A stretch of DNA of 64,000 bases from Lentzea tibetensis (GTDB taxonomy: Bacteria > Actinomycetota > Actinomycetes > Mycobacteriales > Pseudonocardiaceae). This document shows positions 1 to 8,658 of this stretch, piece after piece. The stretch lies in the NCBI RefSeq assembly GCF_007845675.1, contig NZ_VOBR01000006.1:1-64000 (forward strand), written 5' to 3'. The notes beneath the pieces are model-generated. The model ran no database searches and had not been told where the DNA came from. It was given only the letters and a program-made list of their open reading frames with translations. Each line of letters begins with the position of its first letter. The stretch's first letter is position 1. The position numbers and the translations under genes are program-made.

Positions 1-64
1 ACTCTCCCGGCCCACCAGCAGGGGCACGATCTTTCGTCAGGACTCAGACGTCCAGGAGGAACGA

Positions 65-127
65 GTGCTCACCTGCCAGCGGCTACCAGACCCGAGTCTG
101 CCCGACGGGCGACTCACGACTCATTAG
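65..127 (+). CDS. possible 20-aa leader ORF upstream of the VOC gene
   Basis: A GTG codon at 65 lies five bases after a strong AGGAGG (54-59) and opens a 20-codon frame ending in TAG at 125-127. That TAG is part of the AGGAG (126-130) used by the next gene, so the two could be translationally coupled. A hairpin-capable segment lies inside it (GAGTC at 94-98 with GACTC at 111-115, plus an inner GCC/GGC pair). It may be a leader peptide or a chance frame; no function is recognised. Confidence 0.25.
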   Translation: MLTCQRLPDPSLPDGRLTTH

Positions 128-137
128 GAGTACGGAC

Positions 138-491
138 ATGCCCGCACAGCTCAGCGCGATCGTGATCGACTGCGCCGACCCCGCCAAGCTCTCCGCGTTC
201 TACCGCGAGGTGACCGGCTGGAAGGTCGGCTACGCGGACGACGACTTCGTCTACCTCGGCGAGGGCCCGGTGCAGCTGGCGTTCCAGCGCGTGCCCGGCT
301 ACGTCGGGCCGGGCTGGCCGGACGACGCCAAGCACGCTCACCTCGACCTCCAGGTGCCGGACGTCGAGAAGGCCGCCGGCGAGCTGGTCGCGCTCGGTGC
401 GACCAGGCCGGACTTCCAGCCGGGCGACGGCAAGTGGGTCGTGCTCGCGGATCCCGAGGGCCACGTCTTCTGCCTGACCCCGGCCGAGTAG
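138..491 (+). CDS. VOC-family (glyoxalase/bleomycin-resistance-like) protein
   Basis: This 117-aa protein is a single vicinal-oxygen-chelate unit. It opens with the family pattern of a beta strand followed by DPAKLSAFYREVTGW, and closes with a VVLADPEGHVFCL strand, where the Glu-like metal position is replaced by the GHVFCL segment typical of actinomycete glyoxalase-like proteins. The ATG at 138 has AGGAG seven bases upstream. Family members are metal-dependent enzymes or binding proteins; the substrate cannot be read from the sequence. It is probably cytoplasmic. The DoxX-like gene follows after about 70 bases. Confidence 0.85.
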   Translation: MPAQLSAIVIDCADPAKLSAFYREVTGWKVGYADDDFVYLGEGPVQLAFQRVPGYVGPGWPDDAKHAHLDLQVPDVEKAAGELVALGATRPDFQPGDGKWVVLADPEGHVFCLTPAE

Positions 492-560
492 GGCGCTCCA
501 GCCGCATTGGAGTCAGTGCCTCTACGGTCGGCTCACCTCTCCGAGTCACTTGGGGGCACG

Positions 561-938
561 ATGAACATCGTCCTGTGGATCATCGCCGGCCTGCTCGCCG
601 CCGCGTTCGCGGTCTCCGGGGTGACGAAGCTGGTGCAGCCGAAGGAGAAGCTCGCGACGAACATGACGTGGGTCGAGGACTTCAGCGACAGCATGATCAA
701 GGTCATCGGCGCGCTGGAGCTGCTCGCCGCCATCGGCCTGGTGCTGCCCGCCGTGGTCGGCATCGCACCGGTGCTGGTGCCGCTCGCCGCGCTCGGCCTG
801 GTGCTGGTCATGGTCGGCGCGGCGATCACCCACGGTCGCCGCGGCGAGTACTCGGCGATCGCCATCAACGCGGTGTTCCTCGTGCTGGCGGCCGTGGTCG
901 CGTGGGGTCGCTTCGGTCCGTACTCGTTCGCCGCCTAG
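561..938 (+). CDS. DoxX-family membrane protein
   Basis: This 125-aa protein has four hydrophobic segments (about residues 3-20, 50-70, 72-90 and 100-120) and the DoxX-like N-terminus IIAGLLAAAFAVSGVTKL. ATG 561 was chosen over an upstream in-frame codon at 507 because GGGGG sits just before it and the extra 18 residues are not membrane-like. DoxX-family proteins are small integral membrane proteins, some linked to redox or thiol stress; the role here is unknown. Confidence 0.8.
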   Translation: MNIVLWIIAGLLAAAFAVSGVTKLVQPKEKLATNMTWVEDFSDSMIKVIGALELLAAIGLVLPAVVGIAPVLVPLAALGLVLVMVGAAITHGRRGEYSAIAINAVFLVLAAVVAWGRFGPYSFAA

Positions 939-940
939 GA

Positions 941-958
941 ACCGTTGCGGCGAACGGT
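941..958. promoter_or_regulatory. palindrome upstream of the NACHT gene
   Basis: ACCGTT and AACGGT form a perfect 6-bp inverted repeat around GCGGCG, 30 bases before the NACHT start. An AT-rich TATCTTTT follows at 958-965 and could be a -10 region. It may be an operator or a weak terminator for the DoxX gene. Confidence 0.3.
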
Positions 959-987
959 ATCTTTTGGGCTCAACCGAAGGTGAGCCC

Positions 988-3909
988 ATGGACGTCGCCG
1001 TCACCCCAGCCATCGCCAAGACCGCTGGTGCCGCTGTCACGAAGGTGCTCGGAGGGTTCGTTCCCGGCGCGATCCGCGAGGCGCGCCGGAAACGAGCGGT
1101 CCGGCGGTCGGTCGAGGAGCTCGCGCAGCGGTCACGAGGTGAGCCGGTACTCGAAGGGTTGAGCCCGGTCGAGGTGAGCCGGCTCGTCAGGTACGCCCGA
1201 TTACCCGACTTCGAACAGGTCGCCATCCAGTTGACCGGCCTCGTGCTGCAGGGCAGGCAGTCCGGTGAGGAGCTGACCGACCTGCGCGGCGGGCTCGCCC
1301 GGTCGCTGTGGTTGCACGGTGTCGCAACGGATTCCACCGCCGACGCCATCGCCCAGGCGCTGTTCGACGAGCTGTGGACGGCTGTCGTGCAGGCGGTCGG
1401 CGCTCTCGGACCGTCGACTCCGAACACCGCTCCCGGTGTGACGGCGGCCGTCAGCCTGCGTGCGGCCGCGGCGACCCGGAACTGCCGCCTGCTGGAACGG
1501 TTGCGGTCACTGGACGACGTCCACGCCTTCACCATCGCGATCCGGTCGCAGATCAGCAAGGTGGAAGGCATGGTGCGGCCGCCGCACGTGGAGTCCGGTC
1601 GCCGGGTTCCGCTGGCGCACCTGTACGTCGAGCCGCACCTCGTGAGGCACACCAACGACATGGCAGCCGAGTCGGCCGAGCACCTGCTCCCGACGGACGT
1701 GCTGGCCGGATACCTGCGGACGGTGATCCTCGGTGATCCGGGCGGTGGCAAGTCGACACTGGCGGCCAGGTTGGCCTGTCACGTCGCGGGCAGCCGTCAC
1801 CGCGACGGCGACGCGAAAGTGCCGTTCCTGGTCGTGATGCGGGAGTTCGCGCAACGGTTCGAACGCGAGCAGCTCTCGATCGCGCGCTACCTGCACGTCA
1901 TGGTCGGAGCCCGCTACCAGATCGAGCCGACCGACGACTGCGTCGAGTTCCTGCTCCTCAACGGGCGCGCCGTGGTGATCTTCGACGGCTTGGACGAGTT
2001 GCTCGACACCTCACTGCGACGCCGGGTCACCGAGGCCGTGGAGGCGTTCGCCCACGCCTGTCCGACCGCGACTCTGCTGGTGACCTCACGTCGAGTCGGA
2101 TACGAGCAGGCACCGCTCGACCCAGCGCTCTTCACCGCGCTTCGGCTCATCGACTTCGACGACGACCAGGTCTCGGCGTACGCCACCAAGTGGTTCGGTC
2201 TCGACCGCGAGCTGTCGCCGGACGACCGCGTCCAGCTGACCCGGTCGTTCCTGGATGAAGGTCAGTACGTCGCCGATCTGCGGCGCAACCCGTTGATGCT
2301 GGCGCTGATGTGCGCGCTGTACCGGGGTGAGCGGTACATCCCCCGCAACCGGCTGGACGTGTACGAGCGGTGTGCGGTGTTGCTCTTCGAGCGCTGGGAC
2401 CGGCAGCGGGGCATCCGGGTTCCGCTGCCGTTCGAACAACACGTCCGGCCAGCACTGTGGGCGCTCGCGTTGTGGATGTTCACCAACAACGACACCGCGA
2501 CCGAACGGGAGCTGGTGACCGCGGTCCGGCGGTTCCTCCTGCAGAAGCGGTTCGAGGACCTGGACGAGGCGGACGCCGCCGCGAGGGCGTTCGTCGACTA
2601 CTGCCGCGGCCGGGCGTGGGTGCTCACCGACGTGGGCACGACCGGCGACGGCGAACCGCTGTTCGCCTTCACCCACCGGACTTTCCTGGAGTTCTTCGCC
2701 GCGAACCAGCTGGCGCGCACCAACCCCAGCGCCGCAGCACTGTGGGAGGTGCTCGCACCGCGGATTCGAGCCGAGGAGTGGGATGTCGTCTCCCAGCTCG
2801 CGGTGCTGCTGCTGGATCGCAACGTCGACGGTGGAGCGGACGACTTCCTCGAGCTGCTGGTGCAGGGCAGCGAAACGGCGCCGCTGGACGCGGTAACACC
2901 CCTCCTCACCTTCGCCGCGCGGCTGTTCCAGTACTTCGTGCCGACACCACAGGTGCTGCGACGTGTCTTCGACGCGTGCTGGACCGCGGCGAGTTCTGTC
3001 GACGACGACGCCCCGTACGAATACAACCGTCCCGACAGGCGACTGAGCTCAACCGCCTGGTTGCTCGTCGCAACGGACGAGCTCCGTGCACCGATCGCAT
3101 CGCTGATCCGGGCAGAAGCCTCAGCAGAAACCCGCATCGGCATCGGGCCACTTCTGACGGTGAGACTCGACCAGCTTGTGCTCCGCACGTTCGCCGCCAA
3201 CCACTCACCGTCTCGGCAATGCCGGGAGTTCTGGCACCAGGAATCGGTCAGCAATCTCGCCCTCATCCGCTCCTACTTGCACAACGCGGCGAAAGACCAC
3301 GTCTGGGCCGCTGTCGAAGCCACGTTCTCCGGTGACTGGACGATCACGGATCTGGTCGGTTTCCACGGCGCTCGCACGGTCTGCGAGGCTGGCCCCACGT
3401 GGCACAACTATCGTCGCGCGCCGATCCTCCAGCAGGAGATTCTCGCCAGTCACACGATTCCAGGGCTCACCGGCATGTGGATCGGCGAAGGCGCCGGAAC
3501 CAGAGCCGGTGAGCTCGCGGCCGCTTTGCCGCGGTCCGCCACACCGTGGGCGCGGCTGTCCAGGGTGCCTTGGTGGGACATGGACGTAGAAGACCCGGTC
3601 AACAGCGTCGAGCCGGGCACCTCCGCATTCGAAGTCATGGTGATGGGCGCCTGCCTGCTGTGGGAGGCCAGGGCTCTCATGCGCGCGGTCTCGGAGGACG
3701 ACGTGAGCCCCGGACCACTACCGAGCTGGCTGACCCTTCCTCCCGAACACCCGGTCCAGGTGGTTGCCAACCGAGCGGCCGGGAAGCGGTACCACGGCGT
3801 CGAGCCTCTCGAGCCGATCCCGGCGCACTGGCTCTCCGCACCTGTCCGTCACCTGGTCGAACGCTGGGCGTCCGGCGAAGTTGATCTCGTGATCAACGAT
3901 CTTTCATGA
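988..3909 (+). CDS. NACHT-domain STAND NTPase
   Basis: This 973-aa protein has a central NACHT ATPase module. Walker A (GDPGGGKS) is at residues 249-256, Walker B with the NACHT-type acidic cluster (FDGLDELLD) at 332-340, and a sensor-like TSRR segment follows. The first ~230 residues are helical with a basic patch near residue 30 and resemble the helical N-terminal domains of bacterial NACHT proteins. The C-terminal ~400 residues show no repeat I recognise. ATG 988 was chosen because GAAGGTGAG lies at the right distance; an in-frame TTG at 964 is upstream. STAND NTPases are signal-triggered oligomerising switches, and bacterial NACHT proteins include antiphage sensors. A defence role here is inference, as no effector domain is obvious. 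Confidence 0.85.
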   Translation: MDVAVTPAIAKTAGAAVTKVLGGFVPGAIREARRKRAVRRSVEELAQRSRGEPVLEGLSPVEVSRLVRYARLPDFEQVAIQLTGLVLQGRQSGEELTDLRGGLARSLWLHGVATDSTADAIAQALFDELWTAVVQAVGALGPSTPNTAPGVTAAVSLRAAAATRNCRLLERLRSLDDVHAFTIAIRSQISKVEGMVRPPHVESGRRVPLAHLYVEPHLVRHTNDMAAESAEHLLPTDVLAGYLRTVILGDPGGGKSTLAARLACHVAGSRHRDGDAKVPFLVVMREFAQRFEREQLSIARYLHVMVGARYQIEPTDDCVEFLLLNGRAVVIFDGLDELLDTSLRRRVTEAVEAFAHACPTATLLVTSRRVGYEQAPLDPALFTALRLIDFDDDQVSAYATKWFGLDRELSPDDRVQLTRSFLDEGQYVADLRRNPLMLALMCALYRGERYIPRNRLDVYERCAVLLFERWDRQRGIRVPLPFEQHVRPALWALALWMFTNNDTATERELVTAVRRFLLQKRFEDLDEADAAARAFVDYCRGRAWVLTDVGTTGDGEPLFAFTHRTFLEFFAANQLARTNPSAAALWEVLAPRIRAEEWDVVSQLAVLLLDRNVDGGADDFLELLVQGSETAPLDAVTPLLTFAARLFQYFVPTPQVLRRVFDACWTAASSVDDDAPYEYNRPDRRLSSTAWLLVATDELRAPIASLIRAEASAETRIGIGPLLTVRLDQLVLRTFAANHSPSRQCREFWHQESVSNLALIRSYLHNAAKDHVWAAVEATFSGDWTITDLVGFHGARTVCEAGPTWHNYRRAPILQQEILASHTIPGLTGMWIGEGAGTRAGELAAALPRSATPWARLSRVPWWDMDVEDPVNSVEPGTSAFEVMVMGACLLWEARALMRAVSEDDVSPGPLPSWLTLPPEHPVQVVANRAAGKRYHGVEPLEPIPAHWLSAPVRHLVERWASGEVDLVINDLS

Positions 3910-3957
3910 AATTTCAAGACAAGAGCATCCTCGGCGCGGGTCGCGCGTCTTAGGTAC

Positions 3958-4365
3958 ATGGACATGACCAACGTGACCCGCGCCGGCGCCCAGCTGGTCT
4001 TCGCGTTCATCACCCCCCAGGGCCGCCCGGTGCCGGTCGACGTCGAGCTCGCCTACCGCGCGGACGACCCGCACGCGGTGGCCGTGACGTTCCGCATGGG
4101 CGAGCGGGAGACGACCTGGCTGATGAGCCGCGACGTCCTCGCGGACGGTCTGATCACGACGAGCGGCTCGGGTGACGTCCGGCTGCGTCCGCACAACAGC
4201 ACGACCGCGGTGCTGGAGCTGTCGTCGGACAACGGGCACGCGGTGTTCCACGTCCGGTCGAGCGAGCTGCAGGAGTTCCTCAACTCGACCTACGACGTCG
4301 TGGCGCCCGGTCGCGAGTCCGACCACTTCGACTTCGACGCGGAGCTGCGTCAGCTACTCGGCTAG
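3958..4365 (+). CDS. SsgA/SsgB-family sporulation and cell division regulator
   Basis: This 135-aa protein matches the SsgA-like family over its whole length. Diagnostic stretches include VELAYRADDPHAVAVTF, W-x-MSRDVLADGL, GSGDVRLRP and the acidic C-terminal FDFDAELRQLLG. SsgA-like proteins are specific to morphologically complex actinomycetes and guide FtsZ placement and septum or spore-wall formation. The protein stands alone between unrelated genes and has no clear Shine-Dalgarno (the ATG follows TTAGGTAC), so it may be weakly translated or leaderless. Which paralogue (SsgB or another) cannot be decided. Confidence 0.9.
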   Translation: MDMTNVTRAGAQLVFAFITPQGRPVPVDVELAYRADDPHAVAVTFRMGERETTWLMSRDVLADGLITTSGSGDVRLRPHNSTTAVLELSSDNGHAVFHVRSSELQEFLNSTYDVVAPGRESDHFDFDAELRQLLG

Positions 4366-4403
4366 TTAGGCCCGTCTTTACCGGCGGGGTGTAGGCATCA
4401 GCC

Positions 4404-5915
4404 ATGACCCCGTTACGGAGACGGACCTTCATACTCGGGACACTCACCAGCGCAGGCGTCACCGCTGTCATGTCCAGCAGCGCCAACGCCATCAGCTACC
4501 CGTTCACGCTCGGCGTCGCCTCCGGTGACCCGGCGCAGGACGGGTTCGTCATCTGGACCCGGCTCGCTCCCAGCCCGCTGAACGCCGACGGGCTCGGCGG
4601 GATGCCGAACACTCCCGTGAACGTCGAGTGGCAGGTCGCGACCGACCAGCACTTCACGCAGATCACGCGCTCCGGAACGGCCACCGCCGTGCAGGCGAGC
4701 GCGCACACCGTCCACGTCGAGGTCACCGGCCTGCTGCCGGGACGCGAGTACTGGTACCGGTTCCGCGCCTCGGGGCACATCTCGCAGACCGGCCGGGGGT
4801 TCACCGCTCCGGCGATCGGCTCGAGTCCCGCGCTCTCCATGCTCTTCACCAGCTGCTCGCACTTCGAGGCCGGGTACTTCACCGCGTACCGGCGGATGGC
4901 GGAGGAGCACCCGCACCTGATCCTGCACCTCGGCGACTACATCTACGAGGGCGCCGCCTCCACCACCGCCGTCCGCAAGCACGCGCCGGTCACCGAGATC
5001 AGCACGCTGGCGAACTACCGGGTGCGGCACGCGCAGTACAAGACGGACCCGGACCTGCAGGCCGCGCACGCCGTCGCGCCGTGGCTCGTCGTGTGGGACG
5101 ACCACGAGGTGGAGAACAACTACGCCAACCTGGTCCGCAACGACCAGAACCCGGCCGGTGACTTCCGCAAGCGCCGCGAGGACGCCTACAAGGCCTACTT
5201 CGAGCACATGCCGCTGCGAGCGGCGCAGGCCCCGAACCGCGAGAACATGCTGTTGCACCGCAGGATCCGGTGGGGCGGCCTCGCCACGTTCCACATGCTG
5301 GACACCCGCCAGTACCGCGACGACCAGGCGTGCGGCGACGGCACGAAGGTCTGCCCGGCCGCGGACGACCCGCGTCGCACGCTCACCGGTGCGAGCCAGG
5401 AGACGTGGCTGCTGGACGGGATGCGGCAGAAGCTCGGCACCTGGGACCTCCTCGGTCAGCAGGTGTTCTTCGCGCAACGGCTGGCGGGCGCCGACGGTGC
5501 CAAGAGCATGGACGCGTGGGACGGTTACTCCGCCAACCGCGACCGGCTGCAGAAGGGCTGGGACGCGGCGGGGATCAAGAACACCGTGGTGCTCACCGGC
5601 GACGTGCACCGCAGCTGGGCGAGCAACCTGATGCTGAACTACCAGGCGCAGGACAAGATCGTCGGCACCGAGCTGGTCACCACCTCGGTCACGTCCAGCG
5701 GTGACGGCAACGCGGCCGAGACGTCGCCGCAACCGCTCAACCCGCACGTCAAGTTCTACAAGAACCTGCGCGGCTACGTCCGCACGAACATCACGCCCGC
5801 CCAGATGCGCGTGGACTTCCGCGCGGTGGACAAGGTCACGGTCAGGGACTACCCGGTGAAGACGGTGCAGAGCTACGTCGTCGAAGCGGGCAACCCCGGA
5901 TTGCAGGCGCCGTGA
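4404..5915 (+). CDS. phoD: alkaline phosphatase D (PhoD)-family phosphoesterase, Tat-exported
   Basis: This 503-aa protein starts with a twin-arginine signal (RRRTFILG, then a hydrophobic stretch to about residue 35). A fibronectin-like N-terminal part of PhoD follows (FTLGVASGDP, VIWTRL), then the metallophosphoesterase core with LHLGDYIYEG, VWDDHEVENN and VLTGDVHRSW, the motifs that carry metal-binding Asp, Asn and His. PhoD enzymes are secreted Ca/Fe-dependent phosphomonoesterases and phosphodiesterases. Its stop codon overlaps the GTG of the next gene, so the two are coupled. I see no PHO-box-like repeat immediately upstream. Confidence 0.92.
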   Translation: MTPLRRRTFILGTLTSAGVTAVMSSSANAISYPFTLGVASGDPAQDGFVIWTRLAPSPLNADGLGGMPNTPVNVEWQVATDQHFTQITRSGTATAVQASAHTVHVEVTGLLPGREYWYRFRASGHISQTGRGFTAPAIGSSPALSMLFTSCSHFEAGYFTAYRRMAEEHPHLILHLGDYIYEGAASTTAVRKHAPVTEISTLANYRVRHAQYKTDPDLQAAHAVAPWLVVWDDHEVENNYANLVRNDQNPAGDFRKRREDAYKAYFEHMPLRAAQAPNRENMLLHRRIRWGGLATFHMLDTRQYRDDQACGDGTKVCPAADDPRRTLTGASQETWLLDGMRQKLGTWDLLGQQVFFAQRLAGADGAKSMDAWDGYSANRDRLQKGWDAAGIKNTVVLTGDVHRSWASNLMLNYQAQDKIVGTELVTTSVTSSGDGNAAETSPQPLNPHVKFYKNLRGYVRTNITPAQMRVDFRAVDKVTVRDYPVKTVQSYVVEAGNPGLQAP

Positions 5916-7030
5916 AGACGCTCCTGATCGCAGCCCTGCTGGCTGCCCCGACGTGGACCACCGCCAACAGCGACTCGACCGGCGACCAGGACAACGCGGC
6001 CGTCTCCGCCACCCGCAACGGCTTCACGGTCGTCGTGTGGGAGGACGACCGCGACACCGCCACGCCGAACGACCCGGTGCACAGCGACGTCTGGATCCGG
6101 TTGTTCTCCGACGGTGTCTCCAGGTACGAGAAGAAGATCTCGGCGGGCGGCACCGGCAACTGGCGGCACGTCCAGCCGGACGTCGCGCTGCACGAGGACG
6201 GCACCGCGGTCGTCGTGTGGGCGGAGGACCCGGACGGCAACGGCTTCTACAACATCGCGGTCCGCTCCGTGTCCCCCGCGGGCGCGGTCACCGGCACCGG
6301 GACGGCCAACGCGAGCTCCGACGGCCAGCAGCTCAACCCGGCCGTCGCGGCCGACCCGGACACCGCCGGGTTCGCCGTCGTGTGGGAGGACAAGCAGGCC
6401 ACCACCGACCCGACGGTCCGCGTCGCGGGCTTCTCGTCGCTCTCCGCGAAGACGTACGAGACCCAGGTGCACGCCGCCGGTGGCACGCACCAGGACCCGG
6501 ACGTGGCGATGGGTGCGGCGGGCAACGCGATCGTCGTGTGGGAGGCGGACGGCGACGTCGGGCGCAAGATCCTCACCCCGTCGGGCGGGGTGAAGCTCGC
6601 GCAGGGCGTCGCCAACACGGTCACCGCGGGCGCGCAGCGCAAGCCTGCCGTGGCGGCCAACTTCAACGGCGACTTCGTGGTCGCCTGGGAAGGCGGGGCG
6701 CGGTCGTTCAGCGCCGCGGGCGTCGCGGGGTCCGCGGACGTGGCGATTCCGGGCGCTGATCCGCAGGCCGGGATCGACGACCAGCGCAACGCGGTCGTGT
6801 CGTGGACCCAGGCGACCGACGTCTACGCGCAGGGGTTGAACGTCGACGGCACGGTCACCGGCAGGCTGCCCCGGCAGCTCACGGTGCAGACCGCGGCCGG
6901 CCGTCAGGACGAGCCCGCGCTGGGCGTCGACCCGTGGGGCCAGATCACCGTGGCCTACACCGACGACCGCGACGGCAACGGGTTCGACCAGGTCTATCTC
7001 GGCACAGGCATGGTCAACACCGAATGGTGA
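5912..7030 (+). CDS. secreted protein with repeated VVVWED-type blades
   Basis: This 372-aa protein has an N-terminal signal peptide (MKTLLIAALLAAP) and at least six copies of a strand pattern ending in (V/A)V(V/A)WE or similar, each followed by an acidic turn such as DDRD or DPDGNG. That spacing of 45-60 residues suggests a beta-propeller or tandem beta-sandwich surface protein; no catalytic residues stand out. The GTG start lies within the phoD stop (GTGA), so both proteins are probably made together and exported. The function is unknown; binding to a phosphorylated substrate or the cell surface would be speculation. Confidence 0.7.
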   Translation: MKTLLIAALLAAPTWTTANSDSTGDQDNAAVSATRNGFTVVVWEDDRDTATPNDPVHSDVWIRLFSDGVSRYEKKISAGGTGNWRHVQPDVALHEDGTAVVVWAEDPDGNGFYNIAVRSVSPAGAVTGTGTANASSDGQQLNPAVAADPDTAGFAVVWEDKQATTDPTVRVAGFSSLSAKTYETQVHAAGGTHQDPDVAMGAAGNAIVVWEADGDVGRKILTPSGGVKLAQGVANTVTAGAQRKPAVAANFNGDFVVAWEGGARSFSAAGVAGSADVAIPGADPQAGIDDQRNAVVSWTQATDVYAQGLNVDGTVTGRLPRQLTVQTAAGRQDEPALGVDPWGQITVAYTDDRDGNGFDQVYLGTGMVNTEW

Positions 7031-7052
7031 GACCGGCCTGATCGGCTCCAGG

Positions 7053-7088
7053 GCCCGTCCGTCACACTATGGGTGATCACGGACGGGC
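7053..7088. terminator. hairpin between the phoD operon and the kinase gene
   Basis: GCCCGTCCGT at 7053-7062 and ACGGACGGGC at 7079-7088 form a perfect 10-bp stem with a 16-nt loop. No U-tract follows, as is usual in actinomycetes. It sits 22 bases after the stop at 7030 and 16 bases before the kinase start, so it may end the phoD transcript or act as a kinase operator. Confidence 0.5.
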
Positions 7089-7104
7089 GGGCCGGGGAGT
7101 CATT

Positions 7105-8658
7105 GTGAGCGACACGGAACGGCAGGTGGCCGGGCGGTACCGGCTGCGCGAACGGCTCGGTCGCGGCGCGATGGGCATCGTCTGGCACGGCTACGACGAA
7201 CAGCTGCACCGCGTGGTCGCGATCAAGGAGCTGATCGTCCCGGACAACTCGGACGACGCCAAGGCGGACAAGGCGAAGAGCCGCGCCATGCGCGAGGCCC
7301 GCCTGGCCGCCCGGCTCGAGCACCCGCACGCCATCCGCGTGTACGACGTCGTCGAGGACGACGGCCAGCCGTGGCTCGTCATGGAGTACCTGCCGTCGCG
7401 CAGCCTCGCCGGGCTGATCACCGAGAACGGCGCGGTGCCGCCGAAGGACGTGGCGATGATCGGCGCGCAGATCGCGTCCGCGCTGGCCGCCGCGCACAAG
7501 CACGGCATCCTGCACCGCGACGTGAAGCCCGCCAACATCCTGGTCGGCGACCAGGACGTGAAGATCACCGACTTCGGCATCTCGCGCGCGGCGGACGACG
7601 TCACGGCCACCGCGACCGGCACGGTCGGCACGCCCGCGTACTTCTCGCCAGAGGTGGCGCGCGGCGAGGAGGCGGGCTTCCCGTCGGACGTGTTCTCGCT
7701 GGGTGCGACGCTCTACACGGCGGTCGAGGGCACGCCGCCGTTCGGCACGATGGACAACGCGCTCGCGATGCTGCACAAGGTCGCCACCGGCGAATACCGC
7801 ACGCCGGAGAAGGCGGGTCCGCTCCTGCCCGTGCTCGAGCGCATGCTGCACCGCGACCCGGCCGAGCGGCCGACCATGGACGAGTCGGTCAAGCTGCTCG
7901 CCGCGGTCGCTCAAGAAGAGGACGACGAGACCGTCGTCGCGACGGCGGTGCTGCCGGAGCCCGAGGAACCCGAGCCGACCGAGGTGGTGGAGCCGGTCGA
8001 GGTGGCCGTGCCGCCGATCCCGGCACGTCCCGAGGTCGACCCCGCGCGCCCCGCCGCGTTCATCCCCACCGAGCCCGCCGAGGACGAGGGCAGGAAGAAG
8101 GCGGGCCCGCTGATCACCGCGGCCGTGCTGATCCTGCTGCTGATCGTCGCGCTCGGCGCGTACTTCCTCTGGCCGAAGAAGAACACCCCGCAGGACGCCA
8201 GCCCGAGCAACCCCGCGTCCGCGTCCAGCCAGGCACCGACGAGCGCGGGTGGGCAACCGCCCGCGTCGGCGCCGCAGACGCAGTCCCAGCCGCCGAGCTC
8301 ACCGCCCGCGAGCGCTACGCAGCCACCCGCCTCGTCGGCGGTCACCCCGCCGCCCGCGGCGACGAACGCCGCGCAGGCGTTGACCGACTACTACAACCTG
8401 CTCCCCGGCGACCTGAACGCCGGGTGGGCCCGCCTGACCGACAACTTCAAGGCGGGCCGCGGCCTGGACTTCGGGCAGTACCAGTCGTTCTGGAACAGGT
8501 TCAGCGACGTCAACGCCGTGAACGTGACGCAGCAGGGTGACGCGGTCGTGTCGGCCACGATCAACTACACCAACAAGGACGGCAGCACGTTCTCCGAGCA
8601 GCACACCTACACCCTGGTGCAGGTCAACGGCTCCTGGATGGTCGACAACCAGAGCTAG
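7105..8658 (+). CDS. membrane Ser/Thr protein kinase (PknB-like)
   Basis: The N-terminal ~270 residues are a Hanks-type kinase with the glycine loop GRGAMGIVW, VAIKEL lysine, HRDVKPANIL catalytic loop and DFG (TDFGISRA). An acidic, proline-rich juxtamembrane stretch follows, then one transmembrane helix (AGPLITAAVLILLLIVALGAYF), an Ala/Ser/Pro/Gln-rich linker, and a ~100-residue extracellular domain resembling NTF2/SnoaL-like folds rather than PASTA repeats. The GTG at 7105 was chosen because GGGGAG lies five bases upstream; an in-frame ATG at 7069 lacks this and lies in the hairpin. It probably senses an extracellular cue and phosphorylates cytoplasmic targets. The stop shares CTAG with the convergent gene. 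Confidence 0.92.
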   Translation: MSDTERQVAGRYRLRERLGRGAMGIVWHGYDEQLHRVVAIKELIVPDNSDDAKADKAKSRAMREARLAARLEHPHAIRVYDVVEDDGQPWLVMEYLPSRSLAGLITENGAVPPKDVAMIGAQIASALAAAHKHGILHRDVKPANILVGDQDVKITDFGISRAADDVTATATGTVGTPAYFSPEVARGEEAGFPSDVFSLGATLYTAVEGTPPFGTMDNALAMLHKVATGEYRTPEKAGPLLPVLERMLHRDPAERPTMDESVKLLAAVAQEEDDETVVATAVLPEPEEPEPTEVVEPVEVAVPPIPARPEVDPARPAAFIPTEPAEDEGRKKAGPLITAAVLILLLIVALGAYFLWPKKNTPQDASPSNPASASSQAPTSAGGQPPASAPQTQSQPPSSPPASATQPPASSAVTPPPAATNAAQALTDYYNLLPGDLNAGWARLTDNFKAGRGLDFGQYQSFWNRFSDVNAVNVTQQGDAVVSATINYTNKDGSTFSEQHTYTLVQVNGSWMVDNQS

